A DNA stretch of 64,000 nt from Albugo candida (taxonomy: Eukaryota > Oomycota > Peronosporomycetes > Albuginales > Albuginaceae), in NCBI GenBank assembly GCA_905220665.1, contig CAJNAR010000011.1, positions 62,001-126,000 of the forward strand. Direction: 5' to 3'. Positions within the stretch are counted from its first letter, which is position 1. Each line of letters opens with the position of its first letter. The notes beneath the pieces are model-generated. The model was given only the letters and a program-made list of their open reading frames with translations. It searched no databases and was not told where the DNA came from. Of the stretch, positions 23,199 to 35,000 are shown one piece after another. The translations under genes and the position numbers were made by a program.

Positions 23199-24974
23199 TC
23201 AATCTAACTCGGCAGCTGGTAGTGCGTTGCTTGAGGCATTGCCAGTCACCGATTGCGTTACTTCTGTCTTAGCTTTCAGCTCTTCCAATTTATTTTCGAT
23301 CTCGGTCAAAAAGGTGTCATCTTCATCAATGGCATCATTCGCGGCTTCCGCAATCTGATCCAGTTGTTTCTTGTCAGCTAATCGAGCTTCGTCTGTGTGA
23401 ATCTCTAGTATCTTCTTTTCCTCGCCATTCATGCTCGCTTTGACCGTAAGCACACCTTTACTGCTCACTTGTACTTGGAGAATGATTTCTGTTTCTCCTT
23501 TCGGCAAAGGTGCGATGCCACTGACACACATTCGTGCCAAAAGCGTATTTTTCTCAGCAATTGCTCGTTCGCCTTCGTATATTTCGATCAGTACTTCAGT
23601 TTGGTTATCTTCCCATGTCGTGAATGTTTCAGTCATTTTTGCAGGCAAAATCGCATCACGATGTATAAGTGTGTGAACATTTCCATGCACCAATCCCACT
23701 GAAAGTGATAGAGGAACAGCATTGACGTTGACGTGTTGGTCTAAGGAATCAAGAGGAATCGCTTCATCCAATAGCTTTTCCAGGGTGGCTGCTTCGATCG
23801 TTGCTCCATTGGCAACTACTTCATCGGGCGAAAGATGGAAATGCATGTTCACGTCTTTAAAATAACTTTGAATTTTCTCTTGTATGAGAGGAATTCGACA
23901 AGAGCCACCAACCAGAATGATATGATCCACATTTTCTTTCTCAGTATCCGCGTTTACCAGCACTTTGTCAATTTCTTCGAAAATGAAACGCACATGCTTT
24001 TGAATTAGTTCTTCAAATCGTGGGCGCGATAACTTCATTGAAAAGTCCTGATCTTCTAAAAGAGAATCGACTTCGATCGAGACTTGATTTTGAGCTGATA
24101 AAGACCGCTTTGCTTGTTCACAAGCCAAGCTCAATCTAATCATCGCTTTACGATTCTTGTGAATATCCACCTTCGTCTTTCGCAAAAACGATTGAGCACA
24201 GTGATCCACAACAATCTTGGTAAGATCTTCTCCTCCTCGACCTTCATGACCACCGTCAGCAACAATCTCAAACAATCCCTTATCAACGCTCAATAAAGTG
24301 ATAGCTGTGGTAGCACCGCCAATATCAACCACCAGAATCAACTCTGCTTGGCATTGATTGGCTTTCTTGTAATTGTTGGGTTTCCAATCATCGAATCCAT
24401 ACGCAATTGCCGCGGCAATTGGATCAGGAAGATATGACATGATATCAAGTTGAGCTTCCTTGGCTGCTTGTGTCAATAATTGCTGTTGTCGATCGGTGCA
24501 GTGGATTGAGGTAGTAAATACAGCTTTATCAATAGTAAGACCGGTGTAATCTTGTGCCAAAGTCTTGAGATTACGGAGCAAAAGAGTGACGAACTCAACT
24601 GCTGCGATTTTATACACTTCCCCGTTGCGTTTGGTTACTGCTACCGTTTGTGCTTCGTCTTTGCCATCTTTTTCGACTTTGAAGAACCATTCATTCACGT
24701 GTGGATTCTCAGCAATTTCTTCATACTTTTTACCGAGCAAGCGTCGCAAGTGGAAGACAATATTATCTGCATGCGTATGCAATTTATTCTGAGCAGTATC
24801 ACCGACAATGATTTCATCGTCTTCAAAGCAGATGTAAGCTGGTGTTGTGCGAAATCCCTGATCATTGGCGATGATAGTTACTTTTCCATTGTACCAGACC
24901 CCAACACATCCATGCGTTGTTCCAATATCGATTCCTAATGCGACCATTTTATTTGACTCAAAATGGATGGACAA
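23199..24974 (-). CDS. Atypical cytosolic Hsp70-family chaperone
   Basis: Up to 591 aa, single exon; I prefer the second ATG (24947) because MVALGIDIGTTHGCVGVW matches the family start. Nucleotide-binding domain motifs: GIDIGTTHGCVGVW (phosphate 1), LPDPIAAAIAYG (connect), VVDIGGATTAI (phosphate 2, degenerate from the usual DLGGGT), HIILVGGSCRIPLIQ (adenosine). A substrate-binding beta domain follows (TFTTWEDNQTEVLIEIYEGE). The protein is shorter than canonical Hsp70 (about 640-650 aa) and ends AAELD rather than EEVD, so TPR co-chaperone docking is unlikely. Some blocks (SLLEDQDFSMKLSRPRFE) recall HSPA14/Ssz1, so a ribosome-associated role is possible. It overlaps no gene and is divergent from the JmjC oxygenase. 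Confidence 0.85.
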   Translation of the reverse strand: MSIHFESNKMVALGIDIGTTHGCVGVWYNGKVTIIANDQGFRTTPAYICFEDDEIIVGDTAQNKLHTHADNIVFHLRRLLGKKYEEIAENPHVNEWFFKVEKDGKDEAQTVAVTKRNGEVYKIAAVEFVTLLLRNLKTLAQDYTGLTIDKAVFTTSIHCTDRQQQLLTQAAKEAQLDIMSYLPDPIAAAIAYGFDDWKPNNYKKANQCQAELILVVDIGGATTAITLLSVDKGLFEIVADGGHEGRGGEDLTKIVVDHCAQSFLRKTKVDIHKNRKAMIRLSLACEQAKRSLSAQNQVSIEVDSLLEDQDFSMKLSRPRFEELIQKHVRFIFEEIDKVLVNADTEKENVDHIILVGGSCRIPLIQEKIQSYFKDVNMHFHLSPDEVVANGATIEAATLEKLLDEAIPLDSLDQHVNVNAVPLSLSVGLVHGNVHTLIHRDAILPAKMTETFTTWEDNQTEVLIEIYEGERAIAEKNTLLARMCVSGIAPLPKGETEIILQVQVSSKGVLTVKASMNGEEKKILEIHTDEARLADKKQLDQIAEAANDAIDEDDTFLTEIENKLEELKAKTEVTQSVTGNASSNALPAAELD

Positions 24975-25035
24975 TAATGCAATAGCTCATGCAGCTGTGT
25001 CCTTATTTCGGGTGGCGTACATTATTTGTGTCAGT
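24948..25035. promoter_or_regulatory. Short bidirectional promoter region between Hsp70 and JmjC oxygenase genes
   Basis: Only 88 bp separates the preferred Hsp70 start (24947, minus) from the oxygenase start (25036, plus). Any 5' leaders must be very short or overlap, so the core promoter is probably shared. No specific motif can be assigned. Confidence 0.45.
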
Positions 25036-26691
25036 ATGACACGCCAAAAAAAGCGACAGCGGGATGCAGATGGTGGTGCTCAAGAAGCTTCAAGTAGCGG
25101 CACAGACCGATCTACCTCGCTGTCGAAATATGCTCATTTGAAAGCAGACTCACTGTGGTCTCAGCTACTGGGTTTGATAGAACCGTTGGACTTTTTTTCG
25201 ACATATTTTGAGAAGAAACCATTGCTGATCCGCGAGAGAGGACTGAAGCGCCAACTTTTCAGCAAAAATCTATTCACACGTGATTTCTTACTGGAAATTG
25301 TCGATCAATATAATCTTTCCCACGGCGCAGATTTCATTTTATGCAAGTACATCGATTTTAAACGGATCGATTACGAAGTGCCAACACGAAAAAGTGATGC
25401 AAAAATTTGCTCGGCCATGATGAAAGCGTGTTTTCGGGATTCATATAGCTGCCAATTCTACCAGCCACAGCGGTACTCCGATGATCTCCACCGTTTGTGT
25501 GCCTCATTCGAGAATACATTTGGGTGTTTGACGGGCTCAAGTGTATATTTGACTCCACCCAAAGCGCAGGCTTTAGCACCCCATTACGATGACGTTGATG
25601 TTTTCATCCTTCAGGTCTGTGTGAAGCTCTTTAGGTTGTCAAATGATTATTGTAATCTTCTGTTCGGTTTTGTAGACAGAAGGGCGAAAAAATTGGAAAT
25701 TGTATCATCCGACCTACATTCTTCCCGGAGAGCCGAGTCACGATTTGTTACCATCCGAAATTGGACCTTTATGGATGGAATTCACTTTAGAGCAGGGCGA
25801 TGTGGTAAGATAATATCTCACTTGACCTCGAGGAGAGATGACCTAAATAGCTTCAACGCGTAGTTGTATATGCCGCGAGGAGTGATACATCAAGCACAAA
25901 CGGATAAGTCGGTATTTTCCACTCACGTGACAATCTCTGTATATCAACGTCAGTCATGGTCCAATTTTATGGAGCTTGCAATGCCGCATCTCATTCGTCG
26001 CGCGTTTGCAAATAATGTTGAATTCCGACGAGGTCTTCCGCCTCAATATCTCAATTTCTTGGGATCACAATTCCCCACCTCTACGCCATGTGTCAAAGAT
26101 TTCTTTAGTACATTCAAAGATCTATTCTCCAAGTTGTCAGAGTGTTTGGAGATTCAAGATTTACAGCATGCTGCAGACCTTGCAAGTCTGGATTACATAA
26201 CTCATCGATTACCACCACCGGGCACGACCGAGTCTTCCCATGGAGCTGAGTTTTCGCTTGATGGAATGGTATTTCGTTTTCAAAATCGATCGTATATCCG
26301 TATTGTCATCTCCGATAGGGACGGAGATGATCATGTCTCAATCCTCAGTTCTACAGCGAATTGTAGACAGCATCATATGGGCGTTTGCTCATGTGACCCT
26401 GCTGATAATGAATCAGTGTCTGAAAATGCGAGTGAACCATGCGAAAGCCTGGCTTCGCTGGATCAAAGCGTATCAATGGATGAATCCAGCAATCGAGGCA
26501 CACAGCCTGGATGCATTGGATTTCCAAAAGAACTTTCAGTTTATCTCATCAAACTTTATGACGCCTTCCCCCGATTTCTGAAGCTTGAGGACTTGTGTGA
26601 TGCAGTATCGGATGAGATCAGTGTGCGCGGAATGCTGCTGCAGCTTTGGTCTAGTGAGCTATTGGAACTTCAGGAAGAAAAGGCTTGCTAG
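25036..26691 (+). CDS. RIOX: JmjC ribosomal oxygenase (NO66/MINA53 type)
   Basis: A 2-oxoglutarate/Fe(II) histidyl hydroxylase acting on ribosomal proteins, nuclear or nucleolar in known members. Exons 25036-25614, 25676-25804 and 25864-26691 (introns 61 and 59 nt) give 511 aa. The N-terminus is basic (RQKKRQRDADGG). The JmjC domain begins with LDFFSTYFEKKPLLIRERG and carries VYLTPPKAQALAPHYDDVDV then FILQ (iron ligands His and Asp), EGRKNWKLYHP across the first splice, and LYMPRGVIHQA (third ligand His). A winged-helix-like C-terminal part follows, separated by an acidic Ser-rich insert. The two introns restore the family reading frame precisely. Confidence 0.9.
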
Positions 26692-26726
26692 CGAGTGTAA
26701 AAAGCAGTGAATCAATTCGATCACTC

Positions 26727-29700
26727 TCAAACAAAGATGCATTGTGAATTTATCTGATGCAATCCATGACAATTTGACTGACTTCTGGTGATTGCGAACG
26801 AACAGCTATCTATAAAGAGCAAACAATCAGTGCGAATTGCATCAGGGCGATGGTCTATGTCACGTGCCTGAAGTATGATCTGATTAGTGGTACTGGTGTC
26901 AGCATTTAATGCCACGCGGCATTTCACCAATGCTTTCAGGTTCCCGACAAAGACGCCTGATAATAGAATGACATGAGCATTGGCATCTGGACGAGGAATT
27001 GACGTGTTATCGCATGGTTGCATCCCCAGGTTTTCGATCACTGCAGCGACCGCTTCCACGAGAGTTTTATACTTGAGTCCGAAACTCCCTTTCACTTCAG
27101 CAGCATCTCCAAGTTGTTCCCAGGCTCCTCGGAAGTCGCTCACAGGCACCTTCGCCATGAAATCAGACGCAGCTACTTCCATATCTTCCAAAGGATACTC
27201 CTCATCGAATCCCTTTTGAACAACACACGTCATACTTTCCGCTTGAGAGAGAGAAGAAAAGTGCTTACATCATCTTCCGCCTCACCAGACGCAGTATTCA
27301 CCTCGTGTACTTTGAATTTGAGCTACAAAATCGATTGGAAATCACACTTTACAGAATTGACATTTCGCATACCTCATTTGCGACCTGTACGGCAGGATAA
27401 GATCCATCACCAATGTATTCCAAGCACACATAGCAGCTTGCATTCTTTCCGTATCGAAGCTCTTTGACTGGTATTATTGAATGAATTTGCCAGATATCGT
27501 CACTGTCCAGGCTGAGATTGATGTGAATATTGCTAAGCAGTTGATCATCGACCGTGTTGGTGACTTTATACTAAAGCTCAAATCATCAAACAGCATCGAC
27601 AAAAGATAGCTCACTGACAAACCTGTAGTACAATATATCCTGGAAAGACATGCTTCACGCAGCTGACGACATACTCGGTTTCCGCTTCTGTTAGCTCGAT
27701 AGGTTTGGACGATCGAAATAAGGCGCCGAGATCCGCAAATTGTGGGATCTAATGCAAAGAATGAGCGTCACATTGCATAGCCGTGTACGAGGATAGAGAT
27801 GCGTACTTTGTATAGATCATTTGCAATATCTTCAGGCTGTTGTTGGATTGACGTGTCATTATCAGGTTCCTCTGCTACTTCTTCATCTGTGTTCGCGAAT
27901 CGTACTACCTCGGGAGCTTCGACATGAGGAAGCGAATCAAACGTCAACGGCCCACTTGTTGGACGAAGCTGATATTGTTCGAGGGCTAGATGAAGTGTTC
28001 CAACTTTGACTGGTAAATCCTCTACAAGTAACTCGTGCCCAGCCGGTCTGTTTTTCTCAATCAGAGAGAGATACATCGTCGCTCGGTCGCGTACTTCATC
28101 ATCATCATCCAGCTTGCAACATTGGAGAAGTGAAGATATGCTTTGTGTCAGAGATTCCACCCGAATGGCAAACTGAGATAGCGCTGATACAGCAGAAGCA
28201 CGAACTGGCGCGTTCTCCAAAATGACACGATTGCGAATGAATCGAATGTATCGAGCCGGCGCGGATGTTGTTGGCCCCTTTTGCCCAAGTACTCGCAGAA
28301 TCTTGATGGATAATTGTGTGAATTCACAATCCTCGATGAATTCGCAGAGATGGAGTAAGCCGCTTTCCTTGCAGTCGGGTATTCGGTCGATCAAGAATAA
28401 AATGCTGTCTGTGATCGTCTTCTTGAACTCATAACCACCTTCTTCTCGCAAGAAATTTGCGAGGAAATTGAGCAGAACGCGATATTTTTGCGGATATTTA
28501 ATGCACAAGTTTTTGATAGCTTCGACCACAACGATCTTGAATTCATCAGCTATATCACCCATAAAGGTGCTGATCTGCTTCATCAGACGATCCACGCTTG
28601 ATTCCGCACCTAAAATGTCGGTCAGAGCGATGAATGCGTGGTCTGGAGAATAGGATGCAGTACCTGTCTTCAAAAGTGTCGTGATTGCCAGAGTCGCTAT
28701 CGAGCGATTGGAGTCGGAGATCAAAGTTTCCAAATCATCATTGCAACGGGTAACAACCATCGGTTGTGTCAGGGCGACTTGGCTCAAAACGCGGGCAGCA
28801 GCAAAGCGTAGTGTTGGTTTCGGTGACCCCAGGAACATTTGTAACGAGGATATTGCCGGAGACATATCACGTGCATCTACAGGTAAGACACAAATCGATC
28901 GAGCTGCTTCGAATGCAACCATCTATCAAATCTGTCTGTTAACGTCCTGCGATATTCTGGAAGCAGATACCAAATACCTACCGAGTCTTTATCTCGTAAC
29001 ATTTTCTCAAGATACTGATACAACGCTTGCGCATTCGAGCTCATTAAATCTTCGCGCAACAAATTAGCTGTGTAGCGGATTAAGATGCACAGAGCCAGTG
29101 AGGAAGAAAGATTCGTCTTTTGGAGTTGAGCTATGAGCTGATTCAGTGTGTAAGTATTCAAATGTATAACGTGACTGATGTACGAGTACCTTGGAAACAG
29201 CCAATTTATCGTGGCGACGGATCTGGTATAATAAGCTGACACCATGATATTGTACCATTTTGTGAGGTGAATTGACGGCTTCCTTGACCTCATTCACCCA
29301 TCGTCGAACAACCTCTGAATTATCTTGAATCAAATGCAGACCCGAAACAAGAGCCGAGCTGGCCACAATTGCATTTCTGTCGACAATCGCCTGCAATTGC
29401 GTCCGATAAATCAAATATTCTTCAAAATGGTAGTAGGAGACCAGTGACCTGTTTTATGTATCTTTCAATCGCATTCAACATGGATCCCTAATGAGAGCAT
29501 GAGATATAAGCAATACGACTTCAATTTAGATGCAAATGTACATCAATGATTCGACAAAGCACTCGCAAAGCATTTGCCCGGTATAGATCCACTTCGGAGC
29601 TCATATCCTTTGTTAGACTTTGAGTAACAATAATAACCTAAAACATCGATACAACAATTTTGAAAATCATTCCCCATAAGCTCCTGCCACGTGTACCTCG

Positions 29701-30168
29701 TCAGCCGCTGTAGCCTCTGCGACTTCTTTGATGAAGAGATACATCATTCGACGCAGGTGGGCATCTTTGGACTGAAATAGCTTTGTCACACCAAAAAAAA
29801 CATCGGTGGTCTCTTTGCTTGTGAACGGTTCCCCTTGTGTCAGAATATGCAAAAGTTTGATGATGAGTTGACAGCACTTTTTTGGATGTTTTGTAACAGT
29901 TGTCGCGTCCGAGAATATCTTGGTTTCCTGGAGAACGGTAGCTTTATCGAGTCCCTGAAATGGAGACGCTAATGACATAGATTATCGGTATGATCTGGTC
30001 AGGATAAAGTCGTTGTATCCTCGTACCTCGATCATCTTCGTCATTTTTGAACTTTTCCTTCAGATCCTGCATGACTGACGCAATGGAGATGGAGGTCTTA
30101 GATGTACCACTACTTGTGTGATCCAGACTCGACCCAAATGCATCCGATTCTGTGGCGATTTTCATCAT
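26727..30168 (-). CDS. COPG: Coatomer subunit gamma, multi-exon
   Basis: COPI vesicle-coat subunit of Golgi-to-ER transport. Reading the minus strand: start [12 protein letters not shown] (30168); [56 protein letters not shown] (about 29600); [13 protein letters not shown] and [13 protein letters not shown] (about 29330); ITTLLKTG then [43 protein letters not shown] (about 28090); and the appendage with [15 protein letters not shown] and NLGMQPCD (about 27050). At least eight introns of about 50-80 nt are implied, one being an in-frame stopless 54-mer. The C-terminus is uncertain: as read it ends at 26727, but a further intron (gtgaca...accag) would give a more family-like end, [10 protein letters not shown], at 26750. 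An upstream ATG at 30216 is an alternative start. Confidence 0.88.
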
Positions 30169-30354
30169 GGAGACTCTCGATGCTTGTGGTCGTCTTTTGT
30201 TTGATGTTTTACACAATTGGCTCGATTAGAGTATACACATTTTCTTTGGATATAGCCCGATTTGCGGTGGGAATACATTATTTATAGACGCATTTGAATG
30301 CGCTGTAATTTATCTTCTACTCCTTTTCGCCTTTAATCCGGTTGCACTACCTAA

Positions 30355-31340
30355 CTTTCGTAGCAGTTGTAGAGTGAGCCATTTCGAAAATCTGGAACAT
30401 AAAAGTGAGAAGAGGATAAGGCGATAGAAGTATATTTGATAAAGTGACTCGACCCGAAAATAGAGAAATTGAATGCCGCCGATTGCTGTGTATCCAGAGT
30501 AGAGTAATCACACGCAATCGCCAGTAATAAGAACTGAAATGAAAGCAAGGCAATAGAATCATTTTTGGGGATTGCAATTGGCGAACGTACCACCGGAAAC
30601 AATAAAGCAAACACTCCTTTGCTCACAAAATTGGGAACAAAAAAGGTCGCCAATGTGAAAGGGCTGCCAAAACCCGCAAAATACGCCCTTCAAATGCGTT
30701 TGTCAGTCCTATGAAAGTAAGAATGTCCTTTGTCAAAATCAAACCAGTTTTTCTCCAGATGCATCAACTTTCTCTCAAGTGTCCATCCAGCAAGTGACCA
30801 CTTGTACTCAAAGCAATACAACGCATACAGCCAACTGAGATGAATGAAACTCAGAGCTGGTCCGATGACTGGGATCAGATAAGACAATACTGTCTGCAGT
30901 AAAAAGAATCCCACAAGAATAGCTCGATACATCTCGTCTCTAGAAGATTTCTTTCAGCTGCCTCGAATAGAGTCAATTTGATAATATGCAACGAACCGAA
31001 GCATGTCGACGACCGGTGTGATGCGTGGTTTGCCGTGCATCTGGACGTATGCTAGTCATCAAATGGAAAGTGAGGTAAAATGTAAATGCCTCACGTTTGA
31101 ATCAATAGTACCATCGTCTGCAATTTCTTGATACCAAATTGTATTAAGAATAAAGCTGATGCAGTATATTGGATACATCCAAAGGATCTATACATAGATG
31201 TACTGGATCACCACACGTGATGAATGATTGTCGTAGTGGTAACAGAACCTGATACAAGAAGAATACAAAACCATCTATCCGGTCTCGAAATCCGCTTGCA
31301 TGTGTCGCTCTGCGAAAAAAATTGCATGACTTAGAAATAT
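30355..31340 (-). CDS. EI24: EI24-like multipass ER membrane protein
   Basis: Members of this family are ER membrane proteins linked to autophagy. In order on the minus strand: ATHASGFRDRIDGFVFFLYQ (about 31300), LWMYPIYCISFILNTIWYQE then IADDGTID (about 31150), MYRAILVGFFLLQTVLSYLI (30932), SFIHLSWLYALYCFEYKWSL (about 30830), and ATFFVPNFVSKGVFALLFPV (30650). Several hydrophobic helices are visible. Introns lie near 31080-31020, 31010-30950 and 30715-30660, with another near 30590 (gtacgttcg...tttcag). The first exon upstream of ATHASG is not resolved and the C-terminal 60 residues are poorly conserved, so both ends are approximate. Confidence 0.75.
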
Positions 31341-31378
31341 GCTTCTGCTTTGTAGCGTACGCACTCGTAAGCGAAGAA

Positions 31379-31576
31379 ATGCTGCAAGAGCTCACCAAAC
31401 AAGTGAATGATTGGGATAACCGCTTGATCGAAGAAAAAAATGCTTCCGAGAAATATCAATCCATTCAAGATGAAGCACTAAAAGAATTGAATAAGAAATT
31501 GTTCTCATACCGCGTTCGTATTTTGTGGCGAACAAAAGTAAATTACCTTTGCACTCGCCAAACAAAGAAACTTTGA
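31379..31576 (+). CDS. Possible small coiled-coil protein
   Basis: A short frame with strong heptad character (LQELTKQVNDWDNRLIEEKN, KYQSIQDEALKELNKKLFSY). No family recognised. It overlaps the unresolved 5' end of the EI24-like gene on the other strand, and may be one exon of a longer gene, since a GTAAAT donor-like site follows at about 31537. Confidence 0.3.
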   Translation: MLQELTKQVNDWDNRLIEEKNASEKYQSIQDEALKELNKKLFSYRVRILWRTKVNYLCTRQTKKL

Positions 31577-32013
31577 ATTGACATAAAATAGAATTATGCG
31601 GTGCAATGAAATCGCGTGCATAATGCCGTCGCAGTATTCACGAAATGCAGCGCTGCATGACTCGGAGATCCCCATTTAGATGCTTAAGTTGCAAGAAACC
31701 TACGTTAAGTTCTGGCACGACACTACTCAATTTGTGAACAAACGCGCTGCAATCGGCATCTCTGTCAATGCATGCATCGCACCGGTTCACATACCACACA
31801 CGATCACTGCTCGGTGTCAGATAACACTCGAGAATTTTTCACTTTTCGTGGACAAAGCCGCTGGCACTAGACCTTCACATGTACATGCGATTGTTACTCG
31901 AAGGTATCCCACGATGTCACGTCCTTTATTCGGCTGTGTCGAGTACACGAATATTTCTTCCTCGTCCAGTCATTATTTTACAGCATTTCCATCTAGCCAA
32001 CTGAAAGTGGAAA
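31577..32013. other. Intergenic, no supported gene
   Basis: An open frame of 133 codons at 31680-32081 overlaps the importin start and has no recognised domain. This is probably the 5' region of the importin gene. Confidence 0.4.
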
Positions 32014-35000
32014 ATGCAAGCTTCAGCTGGATACAACCCGCAGCAGCTGGAAACCTGTATTCTGCAGCTAACGCAGGCTGACACAAACCAAATCAAACAA
32101 GCAGAAGATGCTCTGAAAATTTATATGAAGAGCTCAGCGTGTATACATGGTCTCATGACGCAGCTGGAGCATTCTTCGTACGCACAAGTTCGGCAGTATG
32201 CAGCTATATTACTACGCAAGCGTATTTTCAAACATTGGTCCGCATTGGATGTATCAATGCAAACAAACTTGAAGCAAGTGTTGCTGCAGCGAGCTGTCCA
32301 AGAAAGTACTCGAATTGTGCGCTTTAATATCATCGACCTTGTTGCAGCAATCGCTTCTCGCGAACTACCTATGCAGAAATGGCCTGAATTGTTCTCATTT
32401 GTTACCAACTGCGCTCAGAGTACCTCAGCTGAGCTTCGTGTGATTGGAATGTATCTCTTACGGCTCTTAGCGGAGCAAGCAGGCACGTTCCTTCAGACCA
32501 TCTTTCTCGACCTCAAAGTACTCTTCACGAATGCGTTACAGGATCAAGAGAGCATCAATGTGCGTACGGCCGCAATGCGGGCCGCATGCAGCATCATTGA
32601 ATATCTCGAAGATAAAGATCTTTGTGAATTTCAATCCCTTGTTCCCTTAATGATCAGTGTGTTCGAGCAATGTCTCGTGAATGGAGCAGAGCAAGAAGCA
32701 GCTGAATTTTTAGACGTATTCTCAGAAGTTGCGTCGAATCCGTACCCAATTCTCGATCAATCTTTCCCCACCTTTATTGAGATTCTACTCCAAATCTTAG
32801 CTCATGACAGATTCGATGGTACAATTCATTCTTCTGCATCCTTCGTAATGAGTGAGTTTATCAGTCGAAAACCCAAAACTATAGGCAAAATGAATTTAGT
32901 TCCCAAGATTATGACCACGATTCTGGATGTGATTGCTAGCGATGATGAAGTCTCTTGTGGACGTATTCCCGAATTACTACAGCTAGATGCTGGAAGCAAA
33001 GTCGATAATCAGGCAGAAGAAGACCAGGAATCTCTAGGATATCTGGCACAACAAATGCTTGATACGCTGGCGCTTAACGTTCCGGCGAAATATCTTAATC
33101 CTGTGATTTTTGGTCTCTATCAGGAGTACATCACATCACCAGATGCACGCAAACGAAAGGCAGCTACATTGGCTCTAGCTATATTATCAGAGGGGTGCAG
33201 TGAGATTATGTGTAAAAACTTGGACAATCTGATAAACTCTGTCTACCAAATGGCTCAGGACAATGACCTTCACGTACGTGAGGCCGCATGTTTCGCGTTA
33301 GGACAATTCGCCGAATTTCTCCAACCCGACATCTCCAAATATTACGATCGTATTGTACCAATTTGTATTACATTGTTGAATGATACTACCAAAACGATAT
33401 GTGCGTTGGCTCTTTACGTCCTTGATGAGATCACCCAGATCATGGATTCAGAGCAAATGGCTCCTTACTTGGACTCGTTGATGACAAAACTTGTCAATGT
33501 TTCACGATCTTCATCTCCTGGTATTCAAAAAATGGCTTTGGATGCCATAGGATCCGTTGCACTCGGTGCCAAAGAAAACTTCTTGGTGTATTTCCCAGCA
33601 ATAATGGAGTTGATGCAGCCGTTTTGGCATATTTCAGACTCCAGATACTTCTTTTTACGGGGTGTGGCAGTTGAGTGTGTCGGATACTTGGCTACAGCTT
33701 TGGGAAAAGATAACTTTCGACCGTATCTGGAGCCTTTGATGCCTCACGTAATAGCAACAATTCAAATCGATGATTCCGAATTAAAAGAACAAGCGTTTGT
33801 GTACCTGATCAATGTCGCTGGCATTTTTAAAGAAGAATTCGGACCTTACTTGGACGTTGCTGTCACTCATGCGCTTGCGACATTACAAAGCTCGGACGGA
33901 ATTCGTTTGCTGGAAGATGAAGAGAAGAATTGGGGAGCTTCTGATGATGAGGATGAAGACAAAGCTCATCATATTAGTATCCGTACCGATGCACTCAATT
34001 CAAAAGTCCGCGCTCTAAATGCCGTTGAAGCTTTTGCGGCTAATTGTGGTGCGTTGTTTGAGCAATATATCCCGCAATTTCTGCATGCGGTAGCTGAATT
34101 GGTTGATTACGTACAAGAAGATGTTCGAGCTGCTGCAGTCGAAGCTCTCGCAGCGCTGGTCTTGTGCTCATTCAATGCAGCTCATCCAGGTCCTGTTGAT
34201 GAACAAGTCTGGATACGTGGGGAAGTGAACCCGAATGTGCTCACATCAAACAACAAAATAGTTTTAGATGCTGTACTGAAAGCATTCGTGGAGGACGCGT
34301 TAGAAGATCCTGAAGAGATTGTAGTGAGCAAAACTTTCGACTCTTTGAAGGCGATTTTAGAACGTGTTGGACCAACTGCTGTTGTAAATCACATCGATAC
34401 AATCATGACGCAGGTCAAGCAAGTCATTTTGCATCAACACGATTGTCAAGCAGTCCATGAGGAAGATGATGGAGACGATATGGATGGAGAGGGAAGTTCC
34501 GTGGTCACTAGTGCCACTGAACTCGTGTGCCAACTAGCTCAGTGCTATGGGGAGCATTTCCTCTCAAGTTTCCATGCAATTTTTCCGGATTTGCTCTCTT
34601 ATGCAACTGGACTACGAACTACATCGGATCGTGCTTCTATCATTGGTTGCTTTGCGGAGGTGCTTCCGGCTCTTGGTCCAAATTCTATCAATTTCGTTGA
34701 GAGTTTATTCCCCGTTCTCATCCAAGGTCTAGCATCTGATCAAGCTGATTTGAAAGGGAATTGTGCTTTTTGTCTCGGAACGCTCGCCGAAATTAGCGGT
34801 GAAAAACTTACTTCAGCGTATCAGCAAATGCTACAAGCACTCCATCCGCTGTTCACAGCCGAGCGAAATGACGAACGTGTGGTCGACAATGCAGCTGCAG
34901 CAGTTGCCCGAATGATAACCACAAGTCCGACTAGCGTACCTTTGGCTCCCGTTCTTCCAGTGTTTCTGGGTGCTTTGCCGCTAAAGTCAGATTTCGAAGA

